Positions 1 through 9,410 of a DNA stretch of 64,000 nucleotides are shown piece by piece. This stretch comes from Gracilariopsis chorda (Eukaryota; Rhodophyta; Florideophyceae; Gracilariales; Gracilariaceae). The notes beneath the pieces were generated by a model. That model searched no databases and was not told the origin of the DNA. It saw only the letters and a list, made by a program, of their open reading frames with translations. How positions within the stretch are numbered: the stretch's first letter is position 1; every line of letters begins with the position of its first letter. The position numbers and the translations under genes were made by a program. The stretch spans positions 1-64,000 of the forward strand of contig NBIV01000283.1 of the NCBI GenBank assembly GCA_003194525.1, in the 5' to 3' direction.

Positions 1-36
1 TTAGCGTTTACTGACTAGCATAACACTAAAGAATCT

Positions 37-414
37 TCAATTTATGAAACGCCTTTGTTGAGCTTCATATTTGCACTGTCTGTTGATTTGGCTTTCTGCG
101 CAAAAGATGTGTATAAAACGTCGCTCAGATAGCTGGTGGCACTTTGGTTCACCGCCAAGTTTGTGAAATGAGGTAAGATTGTCAGCATTCCTTTCAAGAT
201 GTATGAAAGGTACGTTGATAGTACTTTGCTGGCAAACCAATACATATTTTGAAGACCATTTTTCTCTTGTAACTTTTGCCTCGAAATGTGCGATAGCTGG
301 CGCCACACCGAGTCCGTTGAACTCTCTGACCAAGCCGACGAAAATTCCGAGAAGCTTTTGCTTCGTGGCACTAGGTAGAATAGGGCTAGATTATATAGTA
401 TACTCAATGTGGTA
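37..414 (-). other. Unrecognised open frame, possible gene fragment
   Basis: A minus-strand frame of about 98 codons runs to a stop near position 37 and stays open a little upstream, without a convincing ATG. The composition looks protein-like (mixed hydrophobic and charged residues, a stretch reading KYVLVCQQSTINVPFIHLER), but I do not recognise the family. Because the window is full of transposon remains, it could be the end of a transposase. Overlapping frames on the other strand of similar length lower confidence that it is coding. Confidence 0.22.
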
Positions 415-921
415 AAAAGAAGTAAAACATGCCTATTGTTAAACTGTAGCTTCTCAGAAAGAAAAGCACAAAATCTTCTTTTGTATTACACTTTTCAATT
501 AGCAAGCAAAAGCAAAAAAGTGAAGAATTAAAGGTACAAAAGAGTTGTTTCTCCACCAATAGTAGTACTTGATAGTTGGGTTTTTGAGCACAGAGGGTGG
601 AGTACTTTATCAGTGAATGTTACACTACTATAAGTACAGAACTGTTGTACAAATGATGATAATGATGTTAGTAAGCGTAAAATTGGTAACAAAAATAGTA
701 ATCATGGCGGCCAAAATAGATGGTTGAGGCAATCTAGTTCTCGCGTTCTTTACCAAAACTACACAACAAACTATACACAGATGCTATTCTTTGTGAACCT
801 GAAACAGAATTCTGCCGTACTAGGCAGCTACGCAAGACTACACCAATTTACGTAGGTGACCTAAAGTTGCGTGGTTGCATGATGTGTTATCCACGCAAGC
901 TAAAAAACTCATACCGCATTG
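415..921. other. No gene seen
   Basis: AT-rich stretch with no frame or repeat that I can support. Confidence 0.5.
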
Positions 922-1648
922 CTACCGCACGCGTGACTTGTACCGAATTGTAGGCAATAAACGGACACACGCGTCCCACTGGGCCACCGTAATGGCATGC
1001 GAATCTTGAGATAGTCCGGTAACAATCATATATTTTGGTTTCATCCCATCAGCGCAAAGGTAAGCCTTATTTAAACCTTCAAAGGTACCGGTAACCCAAA
1101 AGGATACAGTTTTCCGGTGTAGATTCGGATTAATGAATTCTGGAGGCAAATCTGCGCGCAATGTACACGAATTGGAAATGTTGTATATCGCAGCCACTAC
1201 ATTGCAGCCAACTGTTTCAAGAATTAGCTGCGCAGCGGGATAATATCCACGCCTTAAAAAGGGCTGGAGATATTATCTCGTTCTACATAATTGATTGCTG
1301 CTCTGCACCACATGTATTCGTGAGAACCATCCGCGCCGTGTCAGTAACGTTTACCTCCGCGGTGTTCTACCTTCGTACCACTGCTGCAGCCCGCTTCCTG
1401 CTATCAGAAGCACATCTGTACGCTGATACTGCCTCGACTTTAACACACCATATAGTAACGTAATACGGGCAGAACGTTCTACGGACCGGATGCGGTGCCT
1501 GCAAAAATTCCACGCCGATTTCTGCAAACACTCTGTTCGCACTTCTTGCCTGCGTAGCGTTACCATGGTTTCCATACGAACAAAGATCTTTACACAAAAA
1601 GCGCCGTCGTTCCGGGCGTGTGATGTCTCGTCGGATTACTTGCACCAT
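922..1648 (-). other. Two unrecognised minus-strand frames
   Basis: Minus-strand frames of 93 codons (1648-1367, with an ATG) and 91 codons (1197-922) lie in one block without a joining frame. The lower one contains a protein-like stretch (PEFINPNLHRKTVSFWVTG). I cannot match either to a family. They could be pieces of one decayed mobile-element gene or chance frames. Confidence 0.18.
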
Positions 1649-3447
1649 CCATGAGAATTATATGGAACGATTATAATGTTAGTTCGGGAAATCCTGCTCT
1701 GTGCTCACACTGATTCTTTCGTTACTCACAAACGCGCCTCTTTGCTGCATAGGCATGCAACCCTGAAGCAAGCTTAGTCATCGGAAAGAAGCGGCCCGCG
1801 TGACAGCTTCTGCCACGCCGGCGCGACGTGTGCTCGTCGCGTGTCCCTGCGACAGTCGTCTGTGGACATATCAGGGATCTGCGCTGTAAAATCATCAACA
1901 CTTTAGCTGTCACAAAAGTTCAGGAAAGCGGGCAGGCAGGAAAACAAAACCGAATCCTTTGTAGCGTTTAGAAGTAAGAAGAAAGCTCTGAGCGTGTGAA
2001 GATGACGACGGAGATTCACTCAATCACAGGAGAGGATGCAAGCCGAAATTTGAAGAACACTTCTGTGGTAAGCTCATTGAATTGCATCCTTCTCCGATAT
2101 TAAGACTCTAGGCGAACAAAGAATCTGTGCAACCCAGGATTTGTGGGTGGTTCTTTTGGGTTTCAGCCTGGTACAGTATGTACGAAGAGGCAAAGCGCCG
2201 CAAATGCACAGAGGAAATTGATCCCTCCCATGACTCTGCTGGTTTCTACGATGGCGTCGTGCTCTCGTTGTGCTCAGATAGAATAGCATCTTCAATTTGA
2301 CCAGGTTTTGAGATATCGAAGAATGGCTCCTTTCGGATGCAGAAGCATTATTGACAAACAATCCATTGTCTGAGACTAGTGCATATACTCTTTTCTTGGA
2401 ACGGAAATTTGAGTACAAGTACTACGTGTGCATGTAACACAGACGTACCTGTAGGGCCACGGAGCTCAGTCGAAGACAGACTACAAGCTCTGTCTCCGAC
2501 GTGAGTGTCCCGTACTGTAGTTTTAGGATCTTCTAGATGTCTCGATCGTAGCTACTGGACTATATAGAAGGAGATGAAGTCTGGCGTTCCTTCCTCCGAA
2601 CCAGCCAGATCTTCCATTGTACCGCCTCTCCAGTTTCAGTGTTACAGTGCAGGTTCAAAACTTGTCGTAACTATATTTGGGTTTCGAATTGCAATTGGTT
2701 ACGAGTTTCTGGGATTATAAAGCAGTGCTTCCTATTTCTTGTAAGACAATTTGGTTTATTAAATGCATTTTTTGTCTCCCATATTCATTCATCGGATTTA
2801 CCTATACTTTGCAGTTTATGCATGCTAATACGGTGAATCACTGTAAGGAGACAGAAAATCGTTCAGAACGAGGCAGCTACAATTCTCATGTTCTATGTGA
2901 GCTCTTGCTAGAAGGATATACCATTGTGAATATAACTCGTACATACTAACAACTATACGTACAACTTGCACAGGGCACTACTGAGGCGGACGTGGACGTT
3001 GTACGTGTACGTCTATTAGTACTATGAAGACGGATGTGGAAGTAGAACGTGTTCAATGTACGCTAGTAAAAGAAGAGTCGCGTAGTAACCTTATAAAAGC
3101 CACCCACCTACTGGGGCCACATGAGGCTCCCGGTAGACTTGTGCCGATCTCTACTGCTTGTATAAAGTTCAACCCCTACACTGCGCAACTTGAGGCCATG
3201 AACATCACTAACGTTTCTGACGCCCCCAGCCACAACCATACCATGTAAAACCCCAGGGTGTTTTTACGAGGAATCATGGACAACCCCAATGCAACATGGA
3301 CACGAATTATTGTTGTGGGGGAGTTGAGTTTAAGCGGGTGTAGGCTTCCCTTACCACCTGTACCCTTGGTATCATGTTTGCTTATTAACATGCAATTTTG
3401 TGCCGCTCTGCACAGTTTTGCGCAAATGTTTAAAAATGGCTCAACTC
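1649..3447. other. No supported gene
   Basis: Only short overlapping frames occur on both strands. The longest minus-strand frame (2418-2074) has low-complexity basic composition and no recognisable motif. I see no tandem repeat, RNA gene or element end here. Confidence 0.45.
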
Positions 3448-4089
3448 CTAACATGTACCGCAACAGAGAAATCTTGGCGGTCCGGATCTACGACCAACAC
3501 GATTACACGGATCGCAGCAAGTACCAGTTGTAGAAGAAAAGCCAAATGATTGCCCGAAATCGAATAACTGACCACAATATATTTCTCCTTGGCCACCGTT
3601 CTTCGTGGACCGCCAGGGAATGAACCACAGGAAGCCCCAGTCAACGAAAACAGACGGAACAGTTGCAAAGTATTCAGCGCGGAAGTCGTCATTACGAACG
3701 GCGATTATAGTTGTTCGGCCTTTCGAAGCGGGCAAATTACCGTTCTTATCCGAACAACTTATCGATGTTCTACTGCTGTAACAGGAGCCATTTCGGCACG
3801 TGACGAGAAACAAATTGGGCGGGTCCGGCGATGGCGATGGCGATGGCGATGGCGATGGCGATGGCGATGGCGATGGCGTGGCAATGAGAACGGGCTCATT
3901 TGTTTCTAAGTGTTGTGCAGTGGGTGGTTGTGGCAGTTCTTGCGGGACAACAGGCTTCAGTGAAAATGGTTCTGGTAGTTCCAGGACATCGGATTCTGAC
4001 TTGGTAGAAAAAGCGAGTTTAGAGGGAACTTGCACGATTGCAGATGACACCATAGTGGCCAAGAAAGCCAAAACCGCTAGCCTAATCAT
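3448..4089 (-). CDS. Secreted Ser-Pro-repeat, Cys-rich protein, unknown function
   Basis: A 213-residue frame starts at an ATG (4089) and is followed at once by a typical signal peptide: a basic residue, then a hydrophobic core and small residues (MIRLAVLAFLATMVSSA, cleavage expected after about residue 17). Residues 18-70 are Pro/Ser/Glu-rich. Residues 71-89 are an alternating Ser-Pro run encoded by a hexamer repeat. The C-terminal domain (about 90-213) has ten cysteines, including paired Cys at 191-192 and 209-210, which suggests disulphide bonding. This plan (signal, Pro-rich linker, Cys-rich domain) is common in extracellular or wall-associated proteins. Exact function is unknown. The frame has no intron-like gap, and no neighbour suggests a partner. 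It is the best host-gene candidate in the first 8 kb. A small chance remains that the last residues read into an unspliced intron. Confidence 0.65.
   Translation of the reverse strand: MIRLAVLAFLATMVSSAIVQVPSKLAFSTKSESDVLELPEPFSLKPVVPQELPQPPTAQHLETNEPVLIATPSPSPSPSPSPSPSPSPDPPNLFLVTCRNGSCYSSRTSISCSDKNGNLPASKGRTTIIAVRNDDFRAEYFATVPSVFVDWGFLWFIPWRSTKNGGQGEIYCGQLFDFGQSFGFSSTTGTCCDPCNRVGRRSGPPRFLCCGTC
3829..3878. repeat. GATGGC hexanucleotide repeat inside the coding region
   Basis: About eight tandem copies of the hexamer CGATGG occur without interruption. On the minus strand they encode the Ser-Pro run of the secreted protein. In-frame copy-number change would lengthen or shorten the linker by two residues per unit without breaking the gene. 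Confidence 0.9.
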
Positions 4090-5524
4090 GGCTTAGCGAG
4101 TAATTACTCAAAATTTCGTTGATTGCAGAGGCTAACGCTTACCGAGGGTAGATGTCGACAGGTCCGTAGACGATGTTGGATTCAAGTTTTGAATTTGTTA
4201 GAAGCACTGGCAAGCAGCGTACAATGCGAGCTCTTTAAGTACGAAATGGGACATCAGGCGACATGCGGATTGCTTTGACGTGGCCTTGCAGGTAATAAGC
4301 TAGCTTCCGTGCCTTTCGCTTCTGTCCTGCTGTCAGTTGATGGTTTCTGAAAAGAATGCCAGAGATATGAGCATGGATATCTTTGTTGTTGCACCTTCAT
4401 CATCCTCAGATGGGAAGCGCAGTCTCAGACAACGTGTTCTCTAAGACTCCGATACCCGTGTAGTAAGGTACAAATCTTCCAAAAAAATATCCAAATCCTT
4501 CATAGAACACATTTGGACTTCTGGGAACGTTTTTCTCACTTCGAAGCGGATTATGTTGTATGTGAGTTGTGGTATGCAGAGATGGGTGGAAGGGCTGTTG
4601 ATGGGTTGCTGAGGCTTAACGTCCTTTCTTTTACTCGCTTGTTCCTATCCTAAGGCTTTTATAGCCATGAATTTCTACTACTGGTAGGTAGTCGTAGCTG
4701 CATTACTGATCCTTCCTTAGCAGGGAATCACCCATGTTTGGTGTTTCTCATCCTTATTGGACTCAAGCTATCTATCATTGTTATCTTCCTGGTTGTTCAC
4801 TAACCACCTTAGATCCACAACCTTCCAGCCACCTCAAAAGTATTGTGGTGCTGCTCGCACGTTTCTGTCTCTGCCAGCATTGATCATGCATGGCAGATTT
4901 TTACCGCTTTTGCGCCATCATGGCACAGTGTGTACATTGTCGGAACGCTAAGTCCAACAAGTTGGCACTACCAGAGCTGGTTCAGCTCTGGAACGCTCAA
5001 CGTTATGGAGGAGGAACTGGTCTTGTTGGATGACACCAGTACAATACAGGGGGAGTCGTGGAGGCATTTTTGAGACTTGTTTCCCACGAATCAATTCTAA
5101 AGGGTTAGCATTGAGAGGATCCAGGAATTGACAGAATGACAAACTCGGGAGGGGATATGGCCTTGCCGGTTTTTGGCCACTTACCACCGTCAGAAAAAAA
5201 AACGGTTACGCAGTTAACGAAACCTACAAATGGCCATGCTTCAACAAAGAAGCATAACCGTTTGTACAAAGTTCCAGCATGGAGTTTCGCTCGCGCTTCC
5301 TATCCAACTCAACTTTTTGTGAAGCATACAGCTTTTTCCTTTGGTTTCCTTCCTTGCCTTACCTATTCCGTTACAAATACAAGTATAACCGTCTACTTTA
5401 CACGATGGGCGATATAGATAAACAGTTCCAGAAAGGTAGGGACGTATCGGTCAAAGTAGGTCAATGGATTTAAGAAATCCCAGACTTATATAGGTAATTA
5501 TACGTTTCCTTTTACCGTTTACCT
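4090..5524. other. Intergenic stretch without a supported gene
   Basis: This stretch holds only short frames. A plus-strand frame at 5136-5417 lies just before the MYB-like relic and might be a leading exon of that gene, but it carries no recognisable domain. No promoter elements are clear enough to call for the secreted-protein gene, which would start transcription leftward from here. Confidence 0.4.
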
Positions 5525-6265
5525 TTGGTAGATGAGGGTACTCACTCTCGTCGCGGTAGTCTCAACTACAATGCAGAAGATATGCGGAAGCTCCTTGATT
5601 TGGTAGCGGACATTGAACCACTTGGTAGAAACCATTGGGCCAGATTTGCAGAAAAGTTCATGCAGTGGGCTGAAGAGAACGACCGACCGAGAAGAACTGC
5701 AGACAGTTAGAAGGATAAGTTTGATCATCTGGCTTACACGCGGAAACCAATTTGAGATCCACATATTCCACCCGAAGTGCGCCGTGCAAAACGAATATAT
5801 CGTGATATTTAAGCAAAGGCACAGGCGACTGTGTTTGGAAACCACGATGAAAACCTTGCACCGTCCGAAAAGGAACTGGAGAATGCGAGAAGAACGTCTG
5901 GTGTTGTTGGTGAAAGAAGGAAACGAATATTAACAGATAATCCCAGGCCACCATTGGCGAAACGGATGCAGGTAGATATCGCAAAACACATGGAAACTAT
6001 GACGACGACCATGCTTGATATTGCTGAATGTATCAAGAGTTCTGTGCAGAAGGAAGGAAGTGTTGTATCTATATCCGCTGTTCAGAACTTGGTTCGGAAA
6101 GAAACGGAAGCTGCAATGCGTACAGTTCTTAGGGAGTTCTTACCTCGACAGAAAACTTATCCTGTTCCAGCAAGTGCACCAGCAGTGCTGCCGAGTATAG
6201 GAGAGATATTTCAATCCCCGTCTGAACTAGTACAATGTTTAGAAGAATCTGAGAATGAGATGTAA
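5525..6265 (+). pseudogene. MYB/SANT-like accessory protein of the Harbinger element, broken
   Basis: One plus-strand frame carries a SANT/MYB-type helix-turn-helix near its start (motifs LLDLVADIEPLGRNHW and, further on, PEVRRAKRIYRDI). It is followed by a Lys/Glu-rich and predicted helical C-terminal part ending at 6265. In Harbinger elements this protein binds the element ends and brings the transposase into the nucleus. The frame is interrupted by three in-frame stops (at about 5708, 5756 and 5810) but keeps the same phase throughout, so decay is by point mutation and fairly recent. It runs toward the transposase gene, tail-to-tail, with about 140 bp between. An alternative is that part of the interrupted stretch is an intron, but the conserved residues lie on both sides of each stop. 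Confidence 0.7.
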
Positions 6266-6403
6266 ATGCGATGGGTTTGGATTGGAATTAGTAAATAGGA
6301 ATACATGACTATGGATGAGTAAGAAATGTGCAGAAAGCAGTTTACGGGTAGCAATGAGGCGTGTTGGTGGTAGGTGTAACCACCAACTACATCCGCAACA
6401 TTT

Positions 6404-7591
6404 TCATACCTCGAACACTGACCGTATCTCATTATGTCCAATTGTACGTGTTCGATAATTCATTTGGTGGCAGCAAATCGCAATTATATCAAACCTTCTT
6501 CCACTATCAGCTGGCAGTATCGTACGAAGTCTTCGGAAAGGAATTTTTAAGGCGTTCACACCCCACTCCGCAGTCTGGCGGTAAGCAGGATATATTTTCT
6601 CAAGTACACAGTCTATTGCCGCCATCTCTATAGACCTCGGCACCTGTTTTGCTTTTTTCGACTTCCTAGAGCGCAACAACTTCCCGTTTGTTACTGTTAT
6701 GTTGGCTGCGAATGCACTATCAGCAAAGATTGCGTATCCCGGTGGCGTGACCTCGTCAGACAATCGTGGCCAGTATAGACCAGAAACTCCTGCTATTTTC
6801 GAATCGTGCCATGAGCCTGGGTAGTTGATCGCTGCATGGATGATTTCCCCATAGAAGTTCCACACGAACAGGTTTGTAACCTCTGTATTCTGCGTATATC
6901 CTTCGAAGTAAGAGTTCTGGAGATTAGAATCATCGTAACTTGCGCAACGGAAACGGCCGCCATCAACAACGCCAAATACTCCCTTCAAATATATGGCTGT
7001 TTTTGGTTTCGACTGCTCCAGACGTCTTGCAGAATCCTGCATCTCCACTATACTTGGCCATTCAATTCGCGCTTCCGGTATATTTCCGGCTTTTAGAGCT
7101 CTCAACATCAACATTAATCCGTATATTAACCACACACTCACGCTAGACGGTACAAGGCCGAATATTGGGCAAAGCGAGTACATAACATCCGCTGTTCTCA
7201 CATACCACAGTACCAATCCCAGAAGGTCCACTGATCGCAAACCTGCTTTTCGTCCTCTGTTCTTGCCATGCTTGGAATATGGAGAATAATATTCACAGTT
7301 TTGACGCACGTTCTCAATTTGAGGAAGAAGATCGTGGAAGAACCGCCATCTGTTAGCGTTCAAATGAACGATAAAATTGTCATCTTTACCACAGGATAAC
7401 AATTCATACCAGTCCGTGCCGACTTGAGCGTGGATAACTTTTTTTAACCCGACTCGTTTCAACTTTCTCTTTTTGGAGATGCGTCGTTGCGGTTGAAGAG
7501 CGTAAACTGTGTTCAAACGAAACATGGTTGTATCCCACCACATAGTACCGAGAAGAAAGAGCATAACAAACAGTTCTGTGTGAGTTCTCAT
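6404..7591 (-). CDS. PIF/Harbinger DDE transposase
   Basis: An uninterrupted 395-residue frame runs from an ATG at 7591. It matches the DDE_Tnp_4 nuclease plan. The first acidic residue is in GVFGVVDGG (D210). The second is in NYPGSWHDSK (D263, the family's G-S-x-H-D-S block). There is a conserved FADSAF at about 289-294, and the last catalytic residue is in AEWGV (E342), followed by a basic stretch (FRRLRTIL). The length is normal for the family, so the protein could in principle be made. It cuts and pastes the element DNA in the nucleus, usually with the MYB-like partner, which here is broken. An active copy would therefore need a partner from elsewhere. The N-terminal 30 residues are unusually hydrophobic. 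I see no promoter that I would call. Confidence 0.85.
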   Translation of the reverse strand: MRTHTELFVMLFLLGTMWWDTTMFRLNTVYALQPQRRISKKRKLKRVGLKKVIHAQVGTDWYELLSCGKDDNFIVHLNANRWRFFHDLLPQIENVRQNCEYYSPYSKHGKNRGRKAGLRSVDLLGLVLWYVRTADVMYSLCPIFGLVPSSVSVWLIYGLMLMLRALKAGNIPEARIEWPSIVEMQDSARRLEQSKPKTAIYLKGVFGVVDGGRFRCASYDDSNLQNSYFEGYTQNTEVTNLFVWNFYGEIIHAAINYPGSWHDSKIAGVSGLYWPRLSDEVTPPGYAIFADSAFAANITVTNGKLLRSRKSKKAKQVPRSIEMAAIDCVLEKIYPAYRQTAEWGVNALKIPFRRLRTILPADSGRRFDIIAICCHQMNYRTRTIGHNEIRSVFEV

Positions 7592-8528
7592 CCTGAAAGG
7601 TATGTCAGTGCATGTTGTCGAAGTTAGTAACGTGGAACAGCTGAGGAGACGGTAGTTAGATGGAGGTGGGTTGGGTCTGATATTCGTAAAAGGAGAGTTG
7701 GTTGCTTGTCACTTACTGGATATCAGCGTTTGTCGTTCTGCAGCGGGTACCAGAACCCCGCTGCAAAACGACAAACTTGCAGCGAGTGAAGTTTTTTTTT
7801 GCGACGCCCTATTGGATACAAGCGTGTCACTCTCTCAGTTTGTCAATTCCTGGATACTCCCATTGTACCCCTGAGTGCACGGCACACCTATGGGGATAGC
7901 TAAGAGACAGTGGCAACGGCTATCTCTTTTCTCGCGATTTCGACCAGATTTGTGAAACGTCTGCGGTGTTGCATGCACCGCCAGAAGAAAATATGGGCAG
8001 TGGGTTCATTTTCTTTTCACTGAGATGTTGATAAAACGGTTTGGGAGACTATGGTGGCAATACCCGGTGCAAAGGGTTAAGGGTCAACCCTTTCCATGGT
8101 GCTCTCCTTCCTCTGTATCACCAAAGGAAAGCGAAATCCGCACTGCTGTTGTTTGCCCTTCATTATGGCGTGGGTAGACAAAAGTTTTGACAGCTGGATC
8201 ACCTCATTCCACCTGTGCTTCTTTTCATGACCTCTACAACGACATGTACCAACCGTAGCTCTTGCATTATATGTGATGTGTGTCATACGTGTATTACACA
8301 TGTCTGACAGCAATGACATAAGTTAGCAATGACATTGCTATTCTGTGTTCTATTGGGTAGCATGGCAAGTAACCCTCCAGCTACTTGCCACGTGTAATAT
8401 TTCTGCTACAACCGAGATGCATAAAAGTAGGTTTGCTTCAATGCCCTCGGTTGCACAAAACAACTCGAACAAGACACACACAGACAAAACAATAAAAATT
8501 CTTGGCGCGGCTTTTTTGGAGCGCTAAC
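7592..8528. other. Non-coding stretch between Harbinger and gypsy elements
   Basis: No gene is seen. The right part (about 8284-8499) runs from TGTCATACGTG to an AATAAA-containing segment just before TTGGCGCGGC. It has the look of an LTR followed by a primer-binding site for the gypsy element to its right, but no second copy was found to prove it. Confidence 0.35.
7728..7776. repeat. Near-perfect inverted repeat (hairpin)
   Basis: Two 20-bp arms (core tttgtcgttctgcagcggg) are separated by 9 bp and pair with a single mismatch. It lies 137 bp beyond the transposase start. It could be an end structure of the Harbinger element or of a small non-autonomous element. Confidence 0.7.
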
Positions 8529-9410
8529 ATGGTACTCCATAGAAAATTAGACGCCTCTAGTGCAAACATTCGCATATACATCTTTGTCGGCAGTTCACAA
8601 GAGGATGTTGTCAAAATCGTTTTCTACTATGAAAATGTCATTATGGAGGGACAGTCCTTAGAAGAGAGGGCGTCGGAAATCATCCGATGTCTTGATAGTG
8701 AAGCATTTGACTATTATTAGGATACTTATGCAATCGATAGCAGTTTACCTTAAAAGGCTTTAGACTATTCTGAAGTAAAGCGTTTGCTACTCTAAAAATT
8801 TGCAGTTGTTGAAAAACTGCAAAAGCTTATAAGGAAATCAATGGCGTGTAAGCTTGGACCACTGAAACTTGTTGAGTCTTTAAAGGAAATGAATCAGTAT
8901 TCTGAGAAGGCTAGTTTCAACGAACAAGCCAAGTATGGACTTCTTGAGAACGCTGTCTTGGAGCATATGGATCTTGCTATGTTCTTCCTGGTCAGAAGAG
9001 CGGATGACTATGAGTCTTTGAAGAAGACAGTTCAAGACTGTGTGAATTGTTTTAAGTCCATCCATTCTCCATATTCATTTGCTCATGGTTTATTATTTCT
9101 TGAGGGTGAACCAAAGAAGATGACGCTTAGTCCAGAACAGGCAGTCCAGTCCTTGGAAAATAAGGTAGAGGATCTTGCTGAGCATATTTCACAACTCTCT
9201 CTGTTATTGAAGAAAACACAGAGTGAGCAAACACAAGAGAGTATGATTGGCACATGTTCGTATTGCAAGAAACCCGGTCATGGCGCCTCAAAATGCCCTG
9301 AAAACCACACAAAAACACTCCTTGCAGAAGATGTGACAAATTGGGGCATCTTGAAGCTTCATGCTGGGCAAGAATTCCAGCTCCACAGCTGAAGAAGGTA
9401 CAGATTTCCA
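8529..9410 (+). other. gag region of the gypsy element (fossil)
   Basis: Gag-like frames begin at an ATG near 8529 and include a helical capsid-like region at 8841-9240. Then come two closely spaced zinc knuckles of the C-x2-C-x4-H-x4-C type around 9255-9370, the first reading CSYCKKPGHGASKC. These bind element RNA in the particle. This part is broken. Confidence 0.7.

Larger units (their letters stand above)
5525..7591. mobile_element. PIF/Harbinger DNA transposon, two divergently decayed genes, ends not located
   Basis: Two convergent genes typical of the PIF/Harbinger superfamily lie side by side: a MYB/SANT-like DNA-binding gene on plus and a DDE transposase on minus. That pairing is the hallmark of the family. 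I searched the flanks by eye for terminal inverted repeats and a 3-bp TWA duplication and found none I trust, so the coordinates given cover the coding core only. Confidence 0.75.

Noticed and set aside
3589-4096. Plus-strand frames rich in Gly-Asp or Arg-Trp over the hexamer repeat
   Set aside because: They are read-throughs of the GATGGC repeat in other frames. The minus-strand frame has the ATG, signal peptide and Cys-rich domain.
5136-5417. First exon of the MYB-like gene
   Set aside because: The frame has no domain and no clear splice donor, and its phase to the MYB-like frame is unsupported.
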